Assembly (NCBI RefSeq): GCF_002804065.1
Contig: NZ_CP024955.1
Location: 3,224,001-3,288,000, forward strand
Origin: Kyrpidia spormannii
Lineage (GTDB): Bacteria > Bacillota > Bacilli > Kyrpidiales > Kyrpidiaceae
Length of the DNA: 64,000 bases
Direction of reading: 5' to 3'
This document shows positions 38,560 through 49,674 of this stretch, one piece after another (the stretch's first letter is position 1; the number at the start of each line of letters is the position of its first letter). The notes under the pieces were generated by a model, which saw nothing but the letters and a program-made list of their open reading frames with translations, was not told the DNA's origin and ran no database searches. The position numbers and the translations under genes were made by a program.

Positions 38560-39744
38560 TCACCGGACGTTTTCCACGATCATCGCCGCCCCTTGGCCTC
38601 CTCCGATACACAGCGTGGCCAAACCATAACGTACGCCCCGGCGCTTCATTTCGTGGATGAGGGTGACCAGGATCCGGGCTCCACTGGCGCCGATGGGGTG
38701 GCCCAAGGCGATGGCTCCGCCGTTGACATTGAGAATCTCATCCGGAATGTTGAGCTCCCGGGCCACGGCCAGGGACTGAGCAGCAAAGGCTTCATTGGCC
38801 TCCACCAGTCCGATGTCCGCCATGGTAAGCCCTGCCCGGTCCAGGGCTTTGCGTGTCGCATAAATCGGCCCCAGCCCCATCACCGCAGGGTCGAGGCCCG
38901 CCGAGGCATAGGAGACGACCCGGACCAAGGGTTTCGCGCCCGATTCCGTTGCCCGGGCCGCGCTCATCACCGCCAGGGCTGCCGCGCCGTCGTTGAGCCC
39001 CGAGGCGTTGCCCGCCGTGACGGTGCCGTCCTTTTTGAAGGCCGGGCGGAGCTTCGCCAGGGCTTCCGCGGTGGTCGACGGCCGGGGGTGTTCGTCCGTG
39101 TCAAAAACGGAGACCTCCCCTTTCCGCCCCCGGATCTCCACTGGGACGATCTCGTCCTTGAAGCGGCCCTCGGCAATGGCCGCCGCCGCCCGCTGCTGGC
39201 TGCGCAGAGCGAAGGCGTCTTGCTCCTCCCGGGTGAGTCCGTAGCGCTCCGCCACATTCTCCGCCGTGATCCCCATGTGCACGTCGGTGAAGGCGCACCA
39301 GAGCCCGTCTTTGATCATCGAATCCACCAGTTCGGCGTGGCCCATGCGCAGACCGCTTCGCGCCCCCTCGGTGAGATAGGGCGCCCGGCTCATATTCTCC
39401 ATGCCGCCGGCCAAAAGCATCTCGGCATCCCCGGCCCTGATCGCCTGGGCAGCGAGCATCACCGCTTTAAGTCCGGAGCCGCAGACCTTGTTGATAGTCA
39501 TGGATGGGACTTCTTGGGGAATGCCCGCCTTCATCGCCGCTTGGCGGGCGGGGTTTTGCCCCAGGCCGGCCTGAAGGACGTTGCCCATAATGACTTCGTC
39601 GAGCCTTTCGGGGTCCACCCCGCCCCGGGCCGCCGCCTCTTTGAGTACCGCCGCACCCAGTTCCGGCGCCGGCACCCGGGACAGTGCCCCTTGAAAAGTT
39701 CCGACGGCGGTGCGCACTGCTGAAGTAATCACTACGTCCACCAT
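38560..39744 (-). CDS. Acetyl-CoA acetyltransferase (type II thiolase)
   Basis: Reversible condensation of two acetyl-CoA to acetoacetyl-CoA, or thiolysis of beta-ketoacyl-CoA. 394 residues, full catalytic set: Cys88 in [10 protein letters not shown], His in [16 protein letters not shown], and C-terminal Cys in [11 protein letters not shown]. AtoB/ThlA-type. ATG at 39744 chosen over an ORF start 12 codons upstream because of the GGGAGAGGGAGAG site. It sits between upp and the atp operon, where Bacillus has no gene, and could assist the ketone-catabolism island 10 kb away, though no direct link is visible. Confidence 0.93.
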   Translation of the reverse strand: MVDVVITSAVRTAVGTFQGALSRVPAPELGAAVLKEAAARGGVDPERLDEVIMGNVLQAGLGQNPARQAAMKAGIPQEVPSMTINKVCGSGLKAVMLAAQAIRAGDAEMLLAGGMENMSRAPYLTEGARSGLRMGHAELVDSMIKDGLWCAFTDVHMGITAENVAERYGLTREEQDAFALRSQQRAAAAIAEGRFKDEIVPVEIRGRKGEVSVFDTDEHPRPSTTAEALAKLRPAFKKDGTVTAGNASGLNDGAAALAVMSAARATESGAKPLVRVVSYASAGLDPAVMGLGPIYATRKALDRAGLTMADIGLVEANEAFAAQSLAVARELNIPDEILNVNGGAIALGHPIGASGARILVTLIHEMKRRGVRYGLATLCIGGGQGAAMIVENVR

Positions 39745-39845
39745 GATCTCTCCCTCTCCCTTCCCGAGCCGAAGCCCCACCCGTCCACTTGGCCGGCCTC
39801 CGCCCAGCCCCTTGGCCGAGGTTTATGGCCCTCCAAAACGCCGGG

Positions 39846-41740
<1,895 letters not shown>

Positions 41741-41762
41741 AAACGCGTCTCTCCTTCCTGGC

Positions 41763-42350
41763 TCACCCTTCGTCCAGGCTGTACCTGGCTCGGGGACCTC
41801 CCACATACTTTGGACGGGTTTTGGCCGCCACCACCCGGGCCGCTCCCACCCGGTCCGTTTTGAGGCGAACCGGGACCGCCACCGGGCGCAGGTGCATGCC
41901 GATCAGCGTGTCGCCGATGTCAATGCCGGCGTGGGCCCGCACCGCCTCAACGCACACCGGATCTTTCCAGAGGCGAAAGGCTGCCGAAGCCACGGCTCCC
42001 CCCGCCTCGGGGACCGGGACCACCCGCACCTCCTCCAGCCCGAAGCGCTCCGCCGTTTCCCGTTCCACCACCAGGGCGCGGTTGATGTGCTCGCACCCCT
42101 GGACGGCGATGGACACCCCGAAACGCTGACGAATCTCCCGCAGGGCCCGGGCCACCGCCCGACCGATCTCCAGGGACCCAGCCGTTCCGATGCGCCGCCC
42201 GGCGATCTCACTGCTGCTCGCCCCGACCACCAGGAGCGTCCCGTCGTTGAGCCCCGATACCTGGGCCAACTCCTCCACGGCGGCCAGGGTCTGGTCATAC
42301 ACTTTACGAATCAAATCCTCGGGCACGGGCTCCTTTAACAGTTCGGACAC
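41763..42350 (-). CDS. ywlG: YwlG/TIGR01440 family protein
   Basis: 195-residue conserved protein of unknown function, always near glyA/upp/rpiB in Bacilli. Seen: [47 protein letters not shown], and [20 protein letters not shown], all family blocks. The conserved Cys-Glu-His ([10 protein letters not shown]) could form an active site. GTG start; overlaps the end of rpiB by 16 bases. Confidence 0.93.
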   Translation of the reverse strand: MSELLKEPVPEDLIRKVYDQTLAAVEELAQVSGLNDGTLLVVGASSSEIAGRRIGTAGSLEIGRAVARALREIRQRFGVSIAVQGCEHINRALVVERETAERFGLEEVRVVPVPEAGGAVASAAFRLWKDPVCVEAVRAHAGIDIGDTLIGMHLRPVAVPVRLKTDRVGAARVVAAKTRPKYVGGPRARYSLDEG

Positions 42351-42823
42351 GCCGGATCCCCCGCCTCCGCCCGGAGCTCAGGCCGGTGCTCCTCGACAGC
42401 GGCGATCTTGTCCAACCGCCGTTGATGACGGCCGCCCTCAAAAGGCGTCTCCAGCCACACCCGCAGGACCTCCCCGGCCAACCCGGGCCCGATCACGCGC
42501 CCGCCCATAGTCAGCACATTGCTGTCGTTGTGAAGGCGAGTGGCCTTGGCAGAAAAGGTATCGTGTACCGTCACCGCCCGGATTCCGGGGATTTTGTTGG
42601 CGGTGATGGCCATGCCAAGACCCGTGCCGCAGATCAACACCCCCCGGGTGTACTCCCCCCTCGCCACGGCCTCCGCCACGGGCACGGCAAAGTCCGGGTA
42701 GTCCACCGACGCCTCGCTGTGGCAGCCGAAATCCGTGTAGGGGATCCCCAAGTCTTCCAGTACGGTTTTCAAATGCTCTTTCAGCGCGAAACCGCCGTGG
42801 TCGGCGGCGATGGCCACGTTCAC
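42335..42823 (-). CDS. rpiB: Ribose-5-phosphate isomerase B
   Basis: Pentose-phosphate isomerase (ribose-5-P/ribulose-5-P). 162 residues: AADHGGFALKEHL at the N-terminus, CGTGLGMAITANKIPGIRA with the catalytic Cys, and HNDSNVLTMGGRVIG. The C-terminal ~18 residues after RRLDKIAAVE are longer than usual. GTG start after GGAGGGAGAG. Confidence 0.96.
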   Translation of the reverse strand: MNVAIAADHGGFALKEHLKTVLEDLGIPYTDFGCHSEASVDYPDFAVPVAEAVARGEYTRGVLICGTGLGMAITANKIPGIRAVTVHDTFSAKATRLHNDSNVLTMGGRVIGPGLAGEVLRVWLETPFEGGRHQRRLDKIAAVEEHRPELRAEAGDPACPNC

Positions 42824-42845
42824 GGCTCTCCCTCCATTTCCCCCT

Positions 42846-43280
42846 TTATTCTATCCTTTGGCAGGAAAAAAGGGCAACCGGAACCTCGTGGGGTAAGGCC
42901 GTTCTTCGATCTTGGCCGGCCAAGGGTGCAGCGTCGCGCAGCCAAGGGCGCACAGCCCCGCGGCCAACGGGCTCATTTCCGCGCGAAAAAATTTGCCCTC
43001 CCGGGGGCGACGAGGCCGGGCCGGGAGGGCGGGAAGGAGTATCAACACAACCCTCAGCTCGCTTTTGGATTCGGATGCGCCACTGGGCGTCTCCGGTTTG
43101 CTCGAACGCCGTCACCCGATGGCCGTGCTGCATGGCCCAACGGGGGAGACTTTCGGTGGCCTGGGTGCAGTCGAAGTCGATCACCAGTTCATCGCCGGGA
43201 GCCAGGTTTGCCATGGCCTTTTCGGCCTCCACCACCGGAAAGGGACAAACATAGCCGAGAACTTGTAAATGATGGGTCAT
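42846..43280 (-). CDS. TusA-family sulfur-carrier protein with C-terminal extension
   Basis: Residues ~1-75 form a TusA/YeeD domain: LGYVCPFPVVEAEKAM with the sulfur-carrying Cys12 of the CPxP motif, then GDELVIDFDCTQATESLPRWAMQHGHRV. The next ~70 residues (Pro/Gly/Arg-rich, DTPSRPPGPASSPPGG...) have no TusA counterpart and may be read-through of a degraded 3' end. Directly follows a YeeE-type thiosulfate transporter; YeeE-YeeD pairs import thiosulfate and pass on its sulfur. ATG at 43280 follows GGGAGGTGAGG. Confidence 0.8.
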   Translation of the reverse strand: MTHHLQVLGYVCPFPVVEAEKAMANLAPGDELVIDFDCTQATESLPRWAMQHGHRVTAFEQTGDAQWRIRIQKRAEGCVDTPSRPPGPASSPPGGQIFSRGNEPVGRGAVRPWLRDAAPLAGQDRRTALPHEVPVALFSCQRIE

Positions 43281-43313
43281 TTTCCTCACCTCCCTATGTC
43301 GTTCCGGGCCCGA

Positions 43314-44387
43314 TCACGCGCCCTGACGAAGGGCCGCACCCCGGCTCGGGGCGCCCGCCGCCCGCATGGGACGCACCACGGCAAAATACGCAGCGAACCA
43401 GGTGCCAAGGATCATGGCCGGCGTGGCCACCCATCCTTCCCAAGACCAGAGAGAGGTGTTCACCAGGCCATTCCCGATACTGCATCCCCCGGCCAGCCCT
43501 GCCCCAAACCCCATGAGGAGACCGCCGACGAGGTTGATGATAGCCGTTTTCGCCGGAGGGACCCGCCAGCGAAACTCCCCGCTGCCTTTTGCCGCGAGAA
43601 ACGAGCCCAAGGCGATCCCGAGGACCAAGAATACGCCCCAATCTAAGGACTTTAGATCGCCAGTGACCAAATAGCGAAGGAGATTCGCCGACGGCGTGGT
43701 GATGCCGAGGCCGTAGATCCGCCCGGTGGCTTCACTGAGGGGCCAGGCCAGAATGGCGATCAGCCCCACCAGGATGCCCGTGACGAAGGGGTGCCAACGC
43801 CGCTCGAACAATAGATGATTGAGACCGCGCCTTTTTGCCGGTAGCCCCGGAATGGGCCCGCCTTCCCGGCGCAAATGCCATCGCACCGCCCAGGCCGTCA
43901 CCAGGGCGAAGGCGGCGATGAGCACCCATGGGGAGACGCCAAGACTTTGATAAACGAAAGAATCCGGCCCTTTCGCCGCCGTGAGGCGGCCATACACCGG
44001 CTTCAGGGCGCCGTATTTCATCACCGCCGCACCGAGCATGTAGCCAAACAGGGCGATCCAACTGCCGATCAGTCCCTCTCCCACCCGGTACCACGTACCC
44101 GTGGCGCAGCCCCCGGCCATCACGATACCGATGCCGAAGATGAAACCGCCCACGATGGCCCCCACCCACGTGAAGGGAACCGGGTCAATCCGGATGGCTC
44201 CCAGAGCGGCCAACGCGTATACGCCAATGCTTTGCACGGCAATGGCCACCATGGTGGCGACAAACAGCCGGGTGTCCCCGAGAACGTACACGTCCCTGTA
44301 GGCGCTGACCCAGCAAAATCGGCCCCGCTGGAGCACAAATCCGAGCAGCACCCCGCAGAGCAGGCCGAGGACGATGACCGAGATCAT
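43314..44387 (-). CDS. YeeE/YedE (TsuA)-type thiosulfate transporter
   Basis: Membrane channel-like importer for thiosulfate. 357 residues, about nine helices in two pseudo-repeats. Conserved cysteines are visible in RGRFCW (Cys25), AGGCATG (Cys94) and, near the C-terminus, AGGCSIGNGL; in TsuA such cysteines relay thiosulfate. ATG at 44387 with GGAGGG upstream. The TusA-family gene follows after 33 bases. A sigma-A promoter lies at 44432-44460. Confidence 0.88.
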   Translation of the reverse strand: MISVIVLGLLCGVLLGFVLQRGRFCWVSAYRDVYVLGDTRLFVATMVAIAVQSIGVYALAALGAIRIDPVPFTWVGAIVGGFIFGIGIVMAGGCATGTWYRVGEGLIGSWIALFGYMLGAAVMKYGALKPVYGRLTAAKGPDSFVYQSLGVSPWVLIAAFALVTAWAVRWHLRREGGPIPGLPAKRRGLNHLLFERRWHPFVTGILVGLIAILAWPLSEATGRIYGLGITTPSANLLRYLVTGDLKSLDWGVFLVLGIALGSFLAAKGSGEFRWRVPPAKTAIINLVGGLLMGFGAGLAGGCSIGNGLVNTSLWSWEGWVATPAMILGTWFAAYFAVVRPMRAAGAPSRGAALRQGA

Positions 44388-44431
44388 TTCAAAGCCCTCC
44401 AATCGGAAAAATGTAAAAATCCTTGGGCCCT

Positions 44432-44460
44432 ATTATATGTCTTATATTCCAATGCGACAA
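44432..44460 (-). promoter_or_regulatory. Sigma-A promoter of the yeeE-tusA (and downstream rpiB-glyA-upp) genes
   Basis: Minus strand TTGTCG (44455-44460), 17-base spacer, perfect TATAAT (44432-44437), 45 bases before the transporter start and just after the ywlE terminator. Confidence 0.75.
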
Positions 44461-44478
44461 GTACATTTTTGGGGCAAT

Positions 44479-44503
44479 AAAAAACGGGGTGTCTAGCACC
44501 CCG
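44479..44503 (-). terminator. Rho-independent terminator of ywlE
   Basis: Minus-strand stem CGGGGTG/CACCCCG (44497-44503 with 44485-44491), five-base loop, followed by six U. About 40 bases after the ywlE stop. Confidence 0.9.
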
Positions 44504-44540
44504 GCCAGGAAGGCCATCTTCTCACACGGGTCGTGATTGA

Positions 44541-45173
44541 TCAATCGTTGTCAGCCGCCCGCGGTGTCGGTGGAAACTGCCCACCCGGTGCATCCGAAGG
44601 ACCGCCCTTGGTGTCCTCTGCATCCTCCCGGGCATTTCGCGGCGGCCCGCCATTCCCGGCGTCCTCTGTATTGCCACCCGCCTCTCCGTCTCGATGCTCT
44701 GCCTGGGTGCCATCCGTCTCCCGGGTCAATCGATCCATGAGCGCCGTGAGCGCCTTCTCGATTTCTTCCAGACAGCGCGTGTATTCCTCCACATCCCCTC
44801 CAAAGGGGTCGGCGATGTCCTTGGCGTTCTCCCCGGGCCAGGCGTATTCGTTGAGAGTGAAAACTTTACTGACTGCCGAGGGAAACCGGGCGTGCATCAT
44901 CCGTTTATGCCCCTCAGTCATGGTCAGCACCACGTCCGCCCACTCCACATCCTCTTGCGCCACACTTCGGCTGCGGTGATCCTCCACATCTTCCACCCCG
45001 CGACGTCGGAGGGCCTCCCGGGCGTGCTCCGACGCCGGCAACCCGGGGACCGCCGCCAGGCCCGCCGACCGGACCTCGAGGGAATATCCCCGCTGCTTGG
45101 CCAGACGGCGCAGCAGAGCGGCCGCCATGGGGCTTCGGCAGGTGTTGCCTGTGCAGACAAACAAGATCCGCAT
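44541..45173 (-). CDS. ywlE: Protein-arginine phosphatase YwlE (low-molecular-weight phosphatase family) with acidic tail
   Basis: Removes phosphate from McsB-phosphorylated arginines, opposing ClpCP targeting. 210 residues. The P-loop CTGNTCRSP (Cys7, Arg13) carries Thr11, the residue that distinguishes YwlE from tyrosine phosphatases; the general-acid Asp is in DIADPFGGDVEEYTRCLEEIEKAL. The last ~60 residues (Asp/Glu/Gly/Pro-rich, low complexity) are absent from Bacillus YwlE. ATG at 45173. In Bacillus ywlE is followed by rpiB; here the sulfur pair intervenes. Confidence 0.92.
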   Translation of the reverse strand: MRILFVCTGNTCRSPMAAALLRRLAKQRGYSLEVRSAGLAAVPGLPASEHAREALRRRGVEDVEDHRSRSVAQEDVEWADVVLTMTEGHKRMMHARFPSAVSKVFTLNEYAWPGENAKDIADPFGGDVEEYTRCLEEIEKALTALMDRLTRETDGTQAEHRDGEAGGNTEDAGNGGPPRNAREDAEDTKGGPSDAPGGQFPPTPRAADND

Positions 45174-45447
45174 CTTCAACTCTCCGTCCTCTTCGTGTCC
45201 CGATTCGCATCCCGTGGATTTCCGCCGCCCGGCGATGCGCATCCAGCGCCGACCTCAATAGCTCCCGGGACAGATTTGCCCTTAGTATACCGATCCGGAG
45301 AACCGCAGCACAACGGGGAGGTCAGGGTGAAGAGGGTGTCAGAGGTTTCGGCCCAGCGGAACACGACTGGCGCCAGGGTGGCATGAAGTGAAGTTAGGAA
45401 GCCCGGGCGGGGGTGGACAGCACTGGGGACATCCCGGCTTCTTTGTC

Positions 45448-47403
45448 TTAATTCTCAATATCAATTCTAAACTCCTCGATTTTCCGATAAATCGTCATCC
45501 GCGAGACAGACAGCAGCCGTGCGGTCTCGCTGATATTGCCCCGGGTCCGGCGCAGAGCCTCCTCCAAAGTGAGCCTGTCCAGAGCGGTGGATCGCCGCCG
45601 GCGAGGGAGGGCTCTCTTCCCGCCGGATGCGGGAATCGGTCCGCGGCCCCGCACTTCCGCAGGTAAATCGCACCACCGGATCTGCCCGTGATCGGCGTGA
45701 AACAGCGCCTGCTCGATGGTGTTTTTCAATTGGCGGATGTTTCCAGGCCAGGGGTAAGCCGAAAGGGCCTGCATCGCTTCCTCATCGATGCACGTTTCGC
45801 CCATGCCGGACGACTGCTTGATAAAATGCCGGACAAGGAGGGGGATATCTCCCCGGCGTTCCCGCAGAGGGGGGATCGTCAGCGTGATGACATGAATGCG
45901 ATAGTAGAGGTCCTCTCGAAATTTCCCCATTCTAACCATTTCTTTCAAATTGCGGTGGGTGGCGGCGATGACCCTCACGTCAACGGGAATGGCTCGAGTG
46001 CCGCCCACCGGTACGACGACCCTCTCTTCCAGCACCCGGAGCAGATAGGCCTGGACATCGAGAGGAAGTTCGCCGATCTCATCGAGAAAAATAGTACCCC
46101 CGTCGGCGGCGACAAACTTTCCTTGTTTCCCCTCCGATTTCGCTCCGGTAAAAGCACCTCCTTCATATCCGAACAGTTCGCTGGCGATCAAATCTTTTGG
46201 AATCGCGCCACAGTTCACCGCCACGAAGGGACCATTGCGCCGGGGGCCATACGCGTGAATCGATTGGGCAAGCACTTCTTTGCCCGTTCCCGTTTCCCCG
46301 GTGATCAGAATCGTCTTTTCATAGAAAGCTGACTTTTTTGCAAGTTCGATGAGTTGCAACATGTTGGGGTCGCCGGTAACCAGGTGGTCGAATCGATAGC
46401 GGGTCAGCGCCGTTGCCTGGCTTTGCCTGGCCGCCGTCAGGCGGTGAAAGACAGCGATGCCCCCCATCATCCGGGTCCCGAATCGGTATGGGAGAATTCG
46501 AACCCGCCATTGGACGCCGTTCTCCTGCCGGTAGGTTGTCTCCATACCCTTCTGGGATAACTCGCCCAGGACCGGATGCACGGGCGGATCCAAAGCAGGG
46601 AACAGGGGTTTTCCCAGTTCCATACGCAACAAAAATTTGGCAGGATCATTGAGGCGGATCACCCGGCCATCGTTATCGAAGAGGATGAACGGATCGTGCA
46701 TGGCATCCAACAGCGCCTGAAGGGAAAGGAGGTTCTGTTCCCGCAGGTGGGAGACCAGGGCCTGTTCGAGTTTATAAACCTGGCTGGTGATCAGATACAG
46801 GTCGTGAGCCTGGACCAGTTCCTTTTCCCCGGTCATGTCGAGCACCCCGATGATTTGGCGGGTGTAGGGGTCTCGGATCGGCGAGGCGGAACACACCCAG
46901 TTGTGCCATCCTTGACAGAAATGTTCCGCCGAGAAAACCTGCACCGGTTGTCCCTCAGCCAGCGCAGTGCCCACTGCGTTGGTTCCTGCTGATTGTTCGC
47001 TCCAGTTTGAACCCGGGAGGAAACGTTGCCGTTCCAACTTGCCGAACACGCGCCGATTGTACCGACCGTCGATCAACACTCCCTCCGGGTCGGAAAGAAC
47101 AATGGCAAAGGGCTCGTCGCAAAAATAGCGAAACAATTCTTCGATATACGGTTTAGCAGTACTCAACAAAAGATAATTCTGCTCCTTTTTTTCCAGTAAC
47201 AGATCTTCCTGGGGGATCAAGTCGGCCAGATATTTTAAAGGATCGACCTGTAGGCTTGCACACCGTTCCCAGGAAGAGGCGATCACCGGGCGGTGTTGAT
47301 CCGGCAGAAAACCGCCGCACATAAACTGTTCCCACGCTTGCAGCAGTTTTCGATCAAGTTGATGGAACTCGTCGAATCTTTTGACCACCAAGGCGTCACC
47401 CAC
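45448..47403 (-). CDS. Sigma-54-dependent transcriptional activator (AcoR/AcxR type)
   Basis: Enhancer-binding activator of RpoN-RNA polymerase, 651 residues. Order: N-terminal helical/GAF-type sensor region (~35-215; SWERC, NAVGTALAEGQPVQVFSAEHF and ASPIRDPYTRQIIGVLDMTG are AcoR-like), PAS-like region (~228-320), AAA+ domain with Walker A GETGTGKE (369-376), the sigma-54-contacting loop GAFTGA (416-421) and Walker B TIFLDEIGE (437-445), and a C-terminal Fis-type helix-turn-helix (GNISETARLLSVSRMTIYRKI). GTG start after GGAGGG. Divergent from the carboxylase operon, whose upstream region has a sigma-54 promoter. AcoR relatives sense small ketone or diol metabolites; the ligand here is unknown. 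Confidence 0.93.
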   Translation of the reverse strand: MGDALVVKRFDEFHQLDRKLLQAWEQFMCGGFLPDQHRPVIASSWERCASLQVDPLKYLADLIPQEDLLLEKKEQNYLLLSTAKPYIEELFRYFCDEPFAIVLSDPEGVLIDGRYNRRVFGKLERQRFLPGSNWSEQSAGTNAVGTALAEGQPVQVFSAEHFCQGWHNWVCSASPIRDPYTRQIIGVLDMTGEKELVQAHDLYLITSQVYKLEQALVSHLREQNLLSLQALLDAMHDPFILFDNDGRVIRLNDPAKFLLRMELGKPLFPALDPPVHPVLGELSQKGMETTYRQENGVQWRVRILPYRFGTRMMGGIAVFHRLTAARQSQATALTRYRFDHLVTGDPNMLQLIELAKKSAFYEKTILITGETGTGKEVLAQSIHAYGPRRNGPFVAVNCGAIPKDLIASELFGYEGGAFTGAKSEGKQGKFVAADGGTIFLDEIGELPLDVQAYLLRVLEERVVVPVGGTRAIPVDVRVIAATHRNLKEMVRMGKFREDLYYRIHVITLTIPPLRERRGDIPLLVRHFIKQSSGMGETCIDEEAMQALSAYPWPGNIRQLKNTIEQALFHADHGQIRWCDLPAEVRGRGPIPASGGKRALPRRRRSTALDRLTLEEALRRTRGNISETARLLSVSRMTIYRKIEEFRIDIEN

Positions 47404-47544
47404 AATGATTTTCCCTCCTTAACGGCGATTGCTATTTCCCCCGAAGCTGTGACTGGTTTTCTCCGTCAAACGCGGATAAAACACTATCATTCTACCACCT
47501 CTGAAAATTGGCCACAATGGGTTTGCGGCTCCCCTTTTATCGGC

Positions 47545-47585
47545 GTCACATTGTCACATTGTCACAATGTGTCCATCTTGTCACA
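47545..47585. promoter_or_regulatory. Upstream activator sites (TTGTCACA repeats with 17-bp palindrome)
   Basis: Three exact TTGTCACA copies start at 47551, 47559 and 47578, and a partial GTCACA lies at 47545. Copies one and two are in 8-base tandem. They embed a perfect palindrome, CACATTG-TCA-CAATGTG (47555-47571). Located ~115 bases upstream of the -24 element, the usual enhancer distance for sigma-54 activators. Binding by the adjacent regulator is an inference. Confidence 0.7.
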
Positions 47586-47674
47586 TGTTGAGGGTTTTCT
47601 CTTAGGGGCAACCGGCCGGAGTTGTTTCCCGTGTTGATCACGGGGGTTATCGGTCCAATGGCTGTCTGCGTGAC

Positions 47675-47690
47675 CTGGCATCCTTCTTGC
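47675..47690 (+). promoter_or_regulatory. Sigma-54 (-24/-12) promoter
   Basis: CTGGCAT (GG at 47677-47678) and TTGC (GC at 47689-47690) with the invariant 12-base GG-to-GC register, matching the consensus TGGCAC-N5-TTGC with one mismatch. Predicted start near 47702, 35 bases before the first carboxylase ATG. Confidence 0.85.
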
Positions 47691-47736
47691 TTATTGATTA
47701 GGTGATCGCCCGGGGCCGCAGAAAGGAGATGGAACG

Positions 47737-49674
47737 ATGAGTTTGTTGATCAATATTGACAACGGCGGCACTTTCACGGATATTTGCATTCTCCGTGAGT
47801 CGGAGGTGGTCCGGGCTAAGACCCTGACTACCCCTTTTGATCTAACCAAGTGTTTCATTGAAGTCCTGAAATCTGGGTCCACAGCCCTGTATGGGAACGA
47901 GGACATTGCCCGGCTGTTGAAGGAGACGGACTACATCCGCTATTCAACCACCGCCGGCACCAATGCCATCGTACAGAAAAAAGGGCCGCGGCTCGGCCTC
48001 ATTCTGCGCGAAGGAGCGGATCCGGCGTTTCTCGCCGAGAGGCAGACCGAAAGAGATATGCTCGAGGTGATGGTCGGCGAGCGGGTCGCCGGCGTTGATC
48101 CGGCGCAAGAGGAACCGGTCCTAGAACGTTCCGTGGTCCGGGCTGTCAACCGACTGTTGTCCCAAGGGGCGAACCGGCTCGTGGTGAGCATGGACGGTCC
48201 GACGCGCGACGTTGAAGAACGAAGAATCAAACGGATTGTCCTGGAGAAGTATCCGCGTCACCTGCTCGGAGCTGTTCCGGTCCTCTTTTCTCACGAATTG
48301 GCCGATGACGAAGACGACCGGACGCGAACCTGGAGCGCGCTGATCAATTCGTTCCTCCACCCGGTGATGGAGAGGTTCTTATATAATGCCGAAAATTTTC
48401 TCAGGAATCACCGAATAAAAAACCCGCTGTTGATTTTTCACAATGACGGAAATTCCGCCCGGGTTGCCAAAACCACGGCCATCAAGACCTACGGTTCGGG
48501 ACCCCGGGGCGGCATGGAAGGGGCACGGGCACTAGCACGTCATTACCGGTTGCCGGTACTCCTGACCATGGACATTGGCGGCACCACTACCGACATCGGC
48601 CTGGTCCGGGACGGCGGAGTCAAAGAGATGGTCCGAGGTGAGATCGAGGGCATCCGCACCTCCTTCCCCCTGAGCGATCTGATCAGCGTGGGGGCGGGTG
48701 GGAGCTCGGTGTTCCGCGCGGAGGGAGGGCGGATCCGGGTCGGTCCGGACAGTGTGGGGGCCGCCCCGGGACCGGCGTGTTTCGCGCGGGGCGGACAGGA
48801 GGCGACGATCACCGACGCCTACCTTTTGATGGGCATCCTTGACGCCCATTCGTATTTCGGCGGCAACATGGTCCTTGACAACAGCCGCGCCCGGCGCGCC
48901 GTGGAAGAAAAGATCGCCGCTCCGCTCGGCTTGGGACTGGAGGAGGCCCTCCTCGCTATGGAGAGAGCCTATATCGCGAAAATTGCAGAGGGTTTGTCGC
49001 AATACGTAGAGAATCCTGCCGAGACCACCCTTCTCGCATTTGGAGGCGCCGGCCCGATGAGTGCCTGTGGCGTTGCGGAGGCGGTCGGCATCCGGACCGT
49101 CATCGTCCCGCGTCTGGCGGCGGTGTTTAGTGCTTTCGGCATCAGTTTCAGCGACATCGCCCACGAATACGAGACGGTGTTGCGGAGTCGGGACGCCGCG
49201 GGCCTAGAAGAGAAGGTCTCGGAGTTACGGGAGCGGGCTAGGCGCGACATGTTCGCGGAAGGGTTCGACCTCGACGAATGCCGGCTGGAGATGGACGCGC
49301 GATATGGAGGAGACGACGGGTATGAAGTGGTCCCGCTTGAGGAGATCGCCTCCCGCCCCGATCGGCGTGACAAGCCGGGGCGTTTGCACCTGAAGGTCGT
49401 CAAACCGATTCGCCATTTCACCTTCCAACCGAGCGGGGATCTAGGGGAATACAAGCCGGAGGCCTCCCGGCATCAGTCGATCTTGCAGCCGTCGGGACAG
49501 GTGCTGGAGGTGCCGGTGTACCGATTCGAGGACCTGGAACCGGGGGCTTCGGGCCATGGGCCCGCGCTGATTGAGGACAAACTGTTCACCTGCCGGGTAG
49601 CGGAGGGTTGGAATTTTCGCGTCAACGAGAACAGAGATCTGTTTATGCGCTACGAAAGGGGGAGTCAACGATGA
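47737..49674 (+). CDS. Ketone carboxylase, HyuA-like ATP-binding subunit 1 (Apc1-like)
   Basis: Hydantoinase A/oxoprolinase/acetone-carboxylase-beta family; in ketone carboxylases this subunit uses ATP to phosphorylate bicarbonate or the enol(ate). 645 residues (~70 kDa). The two phosphate-binding loops are DNGGTFTD (8-15) and DIGGTTTD (279-286), with FGGAGPMSACG near 430. First gene of the operon; ATG after GAAAGGAGATGG. It overlaps the next gene by ATGA. Its size equals that of acetophenone carboxylase subunit 1 (~70 kDa). N-methylhydantoinase is the main alternative, but the small zinc subunit argues against it. Confidence 0.85.
   Translation: MSLLINIDNGGTFTDICILRESEVVRAKTLTTPFDLTKCFIEVLKSGSTALYGNEDIARLLKETDYIRYSTTAGTNAIVQKKGPRLGLILREGADPAFLAERQTERDMLEVMVGERVAGVDPAQEEPVLERSVVRAVNRLLSQGANRLVVSMDGPTRDVEERRIKRIVLEKYPRHLLGAVPVLFSHELADDEDDRTRTWSALINSFLHPVMERFLYNAENFLRNHRIKNPLLIFHNDGNSARVAKTTAIKTYGSGPRGGMEGARALARHYRLPVLLTMDIGGTTTDIGLVRDGGVKEMVRGEIEGIRTSFPLSDLISVGAGGSSVFRAEGGRIRVGPDSVGAAPGPACFARGGQEATITDAYLLMGILDAHSYFGGNMVLDNSRARRAVEEKIAAPLGLGLEEALLAMERAYIAKIAEGLSQYVENPAETTLLAFGGAGPMSACGVAEAVGIRTVIVPRLAAVFSAFGISFSDIAHEYETVLRSRDAAGLEEKVSELRERARRDMFAEGFDLDECRLEMDARYGGDDGYEVVPLEEIASRPDRRDKPGRLHLKVVKPIRHFTFQPSGDLGEYKPEASRHQSILQPSGQVLEVPVYRFEDLEPGASGHGPALIEDKLFTCRVAEGWNFRVNENRDLFMRYERGSQR

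Larger units (their letters stand above)
47404..47736. promoter_or_regulatory. Divergent control region of the ketone-carboxylase island
   Basis: 333 bases holding, left to right, the ribosome site of the regulator (minus strand), the TTGTCACA enhancer cluster (47545-47585), the -24/-12 promoter (47675-47690) and the GAAAGGAGA site of the first carboxylase gene. No additional gene seen. Confidence 0.8.
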
